Shown: positions 7,835 through 8,813 of the stretch, in pieces
Layout of the letters: every line of letters begins with the position of its first letter
How positions within the stretch are numbered: position 1 is the stretch's first letter
Origin: Acidimicrobiales bacterium
Lineage (GTDB): Bacteria; Actinomycetota; Acidimicrobiia; Acidimicrobiales; SZUA-35
Assembly (NCBI GenBank): GCA_024641625.1
Contig: JAHECQ010000152.1
Span: 1 to 8,813 of the forward strand
DNA: 8,813 nt
Direction of reading: 5' to 3'
The notes under the pieces: generated by a model
Told to the model about the DNA's origin: nothing
The model's database searches: none
The model's input: the letters and a program-made list of their open reading frames with translations, nothing else
Translations under genes and position numbers: made by a program

Positions 7835-7857
7835 TGCGTCACGGTCGTTGCGTCACG
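7835..7857. promoter_or_regulatory. Direct repeat TGCGTCACG, possible operator
   Basis: TGCGTCACG occurs at 7835-7843 and 7849-7857, 14 bp apart start to start. It lies in the divergent gap about 110 bp upstream of the second LLM start. Two identical 9-mers so close together suggest a regulator site but could be chance. Confidence 0.25.
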
Positions 7858-7952
7858 AGGGCGCGTCGGTTCCCGAGGCCGTTGATGCAATCGGGGCCCG
7901 CAGGCGCGAGACTCAGCACCGATCTGCCCCGGTTGGGGAAGCGGCTACACAG

Positions 7953-7958
7953 AGGGAG
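7953..7958 (+). promoter_or_regulatory. Shine-Dalgarno AGGGAG for the second LLM gene
   Basis: AGGGAG ends 7 bases before the GTG at 7966. It is the feature that selects this non-ATG start, which also gives a protein beginning MKFGLRYC as expected for the family. Confidence 0.75.
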
Positions 7959-7965
7959 CGTCGCG

Positions 7966-8813
7966 GTGAAGTTCGGACTGAGGTACTGCAACTCCGGGCC
8001 ATATGTCGACCCGGTCAAGGGGGTCGAGCTGGTTCAGGCCGGGGAGGCCGCCGGATTCGAGTCGGCGTGGACCGTCGAACACACGGTCGTTCCCGCCAAC
8101 TACCAGTCGACATATCCCTACAGTCCGAGCGGGAAGATGGCCGGAGGTATTGACGATGTCCCGCTACCCGATCCGTTGATCTGGATGGCGTTCATGGCCG
8201 CTGCGACCACCACCATCAACTTCGCGACCGGCGTCCTGATCGTGCCCCAGCACAATCCCGTGTTGATGGCCAAGCAGATCGGCACCCTCGATCACCTGTC
8301 GAACGGGCGGGTGCTGCTGGGGATCGGCGTCGGTTGGCTTCGCGAGGAGTTCGAAGCCCTGGGAGCGTCGTTCGAGGATCGAGGCAAACGGACCGACGAA
8401 TACGTTGCCGTCATGCGCGAACTCTGGTCGTCGGAGGCGCCGACATTCCACGGGGACTACGTCGACTTCGACTCGGCGTACTGTCTGCCTCAACCGGTCC
8501 GCCATTCGGTGCCGATCATCGTCGGTGGCGACACACCCATCGCGGCGCGCCGCGCCGGTCGCCTGGGGGATGGCTACTTCCCGGCCAGAAACGCCCCGCA
8601 GGAGATGCTCGATCTGGCACGGCGAACCGCCGAGGAACACGGTCGGGACCCCGAGGCACTCGAGATCACGACGAGCCTTCCTGCGGACCTCGACGAGATT
8701 CCCACGTTGGCCGCCCGAGGCGTCAGCCGTCTGCTCGTGCCGGTCTCGCCCGTGGCGGGACTCGAAACGGTCATCTCCGATGTGGACGATGTGACGCGTT
8801 TCACCGAGGTGAT
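7966..8813 (+). CDS. F420-dependent LLM oxidoreductase, Rv2161c-type, 3' end missing
   Basis: Starting at GTG 7966 behind a good ribosome-binding site, 282 codons remain open to the window end. The protein has the luciferase-like TIM-barrel fold and closely resembles the probable F420-dependent oxidoreductase family typified by Mycobacterium tuberculosis Rv2161c. Landmarks are MKFGLRYC (1-8), ELVQAGEAAGFESAWTVEHT (21-40), YPYSPSGKMAGG (50-61), PDPLIWMAFMAAAT (68-81), ATGVLIVPQHNP (87-98), LDHLSNGRVLLGIGVGW (108-124), EEFEALG (127-133), CLPQPV (173-178), PIIVGG (183-188), RRAGRLGDGYFPAR (195-208) and GRDPEALEITTSLP (226-239). Family members are usually a little under 300 residues, so probably only a few C-terminal residues are missing. 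The expected role is hydride transfer between F420 and an unknown small substrate in the cytoplasm; F420 use is inferred from the family, not shown by the sequence. It is divergent from the DUF2786 gene. Confidence 0.85.
   Translation, partial: MKFGLRYCNSGPYVDPVKGVELVQAGEAAGFESAWTVEHTVVPANYQSTYPYSPSGKMAGGIDDVPLPDPLIWMAFMAAATTTINFATGVLIVPQHNPVLMAKQIGTLDHLSNGRVLLGIGVGWLREEFEALGASFEDRGKRTDEYVAVMRELWSSEAPTFHGDYVDFDSAYCLPQPVRHSVPIIVGGDTPIAARRAGRLGDGYFPARNAPQEMLDLARRTAEEHGRDPEALEITTSLPADLDEIPTLAARGVSRLLVPVSPVAGLETVISDVDDVTRFTEV

Larger units (their letters stand above)
7743..7965. other. Intergenic region before the second LLM gene
   Basis: Together with the repeat, this fills the 279-bp divergent gap between the DUF2786 start (7686) and the LLM start (7966). 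No TANNNT or -35 hexamer that I would trust is visible on either strand. It holds a TGCGTCACG direct repeat (listed separately) and a weak CCCC-GGTT-GGGG hairpin at 7927-7938. No convincing gene is present. Confidence 0.4.

Noticed and set aside
7802..7885. A 27-codon ORF starting at ATG 7802 in the intergenic gap
   Set aside because: It has no ribosome-binding site or -10 hexamer, its composition is Arg/Pro-rich, and it gives no recognisable peptide.
7927..7938. CCCC-GGTT-GGGG hairpin upstream of the second LLM gene as a terminator or riboswitch
   Set aside because: It is only a 4-bp stem with no T-run and no surrounding conserved RNA structure. It is expected by chance in GC-rich DNA.
8164..8640. 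Minus-strand open frame inside the second LLM gene
   Set aside because: The plus-strand frame from GTG 7966 encodes a continuous F420-type oxidoreductase through this region, so the reverse frame is a shadow.

Overview
This is a GC-rich stretch of bacterial chromosome (roughly mid-60s percent GC by eye; not computed) with third-position G/C bias. It was probably taken from an actinobacterium. Supporting signs are a Rv2161c-type F420-dependent oxidoreductase, an actinobacterial-style Bax inhibitor-1/YccA protein beginning MANPILNQ, a DUF2786 protein, GTG starts, and TANNNT hexamers 6-7 bases upstream of start codons that suggest leaderless transcription. Acidimicrobiia is my best guess for the class, but that is inference. 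I see no mobile element, CRISPR array, tRNA, rRNA or phage gene, and the two end genes are cut by the window edges.

Layout. The left end (1-525, +) is the 3' part of a protein that appears to carry two EthD-type ferredoxin-fold domains. It converges on an amidohydrolase of the N-acyl-D-amino-acid deacylase family (556-2265, -), with a palindromic 30-bp spacer between them. A 64-bp divergent region separates that gene from guanine deaminase guaD (2330-3700, +). guaD overlaps tail-to-tail by 14 bp with a Bax inhibitor-1/YccA membrane protein (3687-4496, -). A 172-bp divergent region leads to a luciferase-like (LLM) flavin-dependent oxidoreductase (4669-5688, +), followed by deoxyribose-phosphate aldolase deoC (5762-6421, +). 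deoC overlaps by 4 bp, stop codon to stop codon, with a DUF2786 protein (6418-7686, -). After a 279-bp spacer containing a repetitive pyrimidine-rich tract, a second LLM protein of the F420-dependent Rv2161c type begins at 7966 (+) and runs off the right end.

How the genes relate. This is not one operon: the strand alternates at nearly every junction and all three convergent junctions are very tight or overlapping. guaD (guanine to xanthine) and deoC (deoxyribose-5-phosphate to glyceraldehyde-3-phosphate and acetaldehyde) both belong to nucleoside/nucleobase salvage and catabolism but are in separate transcription units. The EthD protein, the amidohydrolase and the two LLM oxidoreductases are the kind of generalist small-molecule catabolism genes common in environmental actinobacteria. 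I found no convincing new multi-gene system. The points most worth a second look are the amidohydrolase that has lost two canonical metal-binding histidines, the GAGGGTGA repeats around the DUF2786 start codon, the uncharacterised DUF2786 protein, the leaderless-type promoters and the overlapping convergent gene ends.
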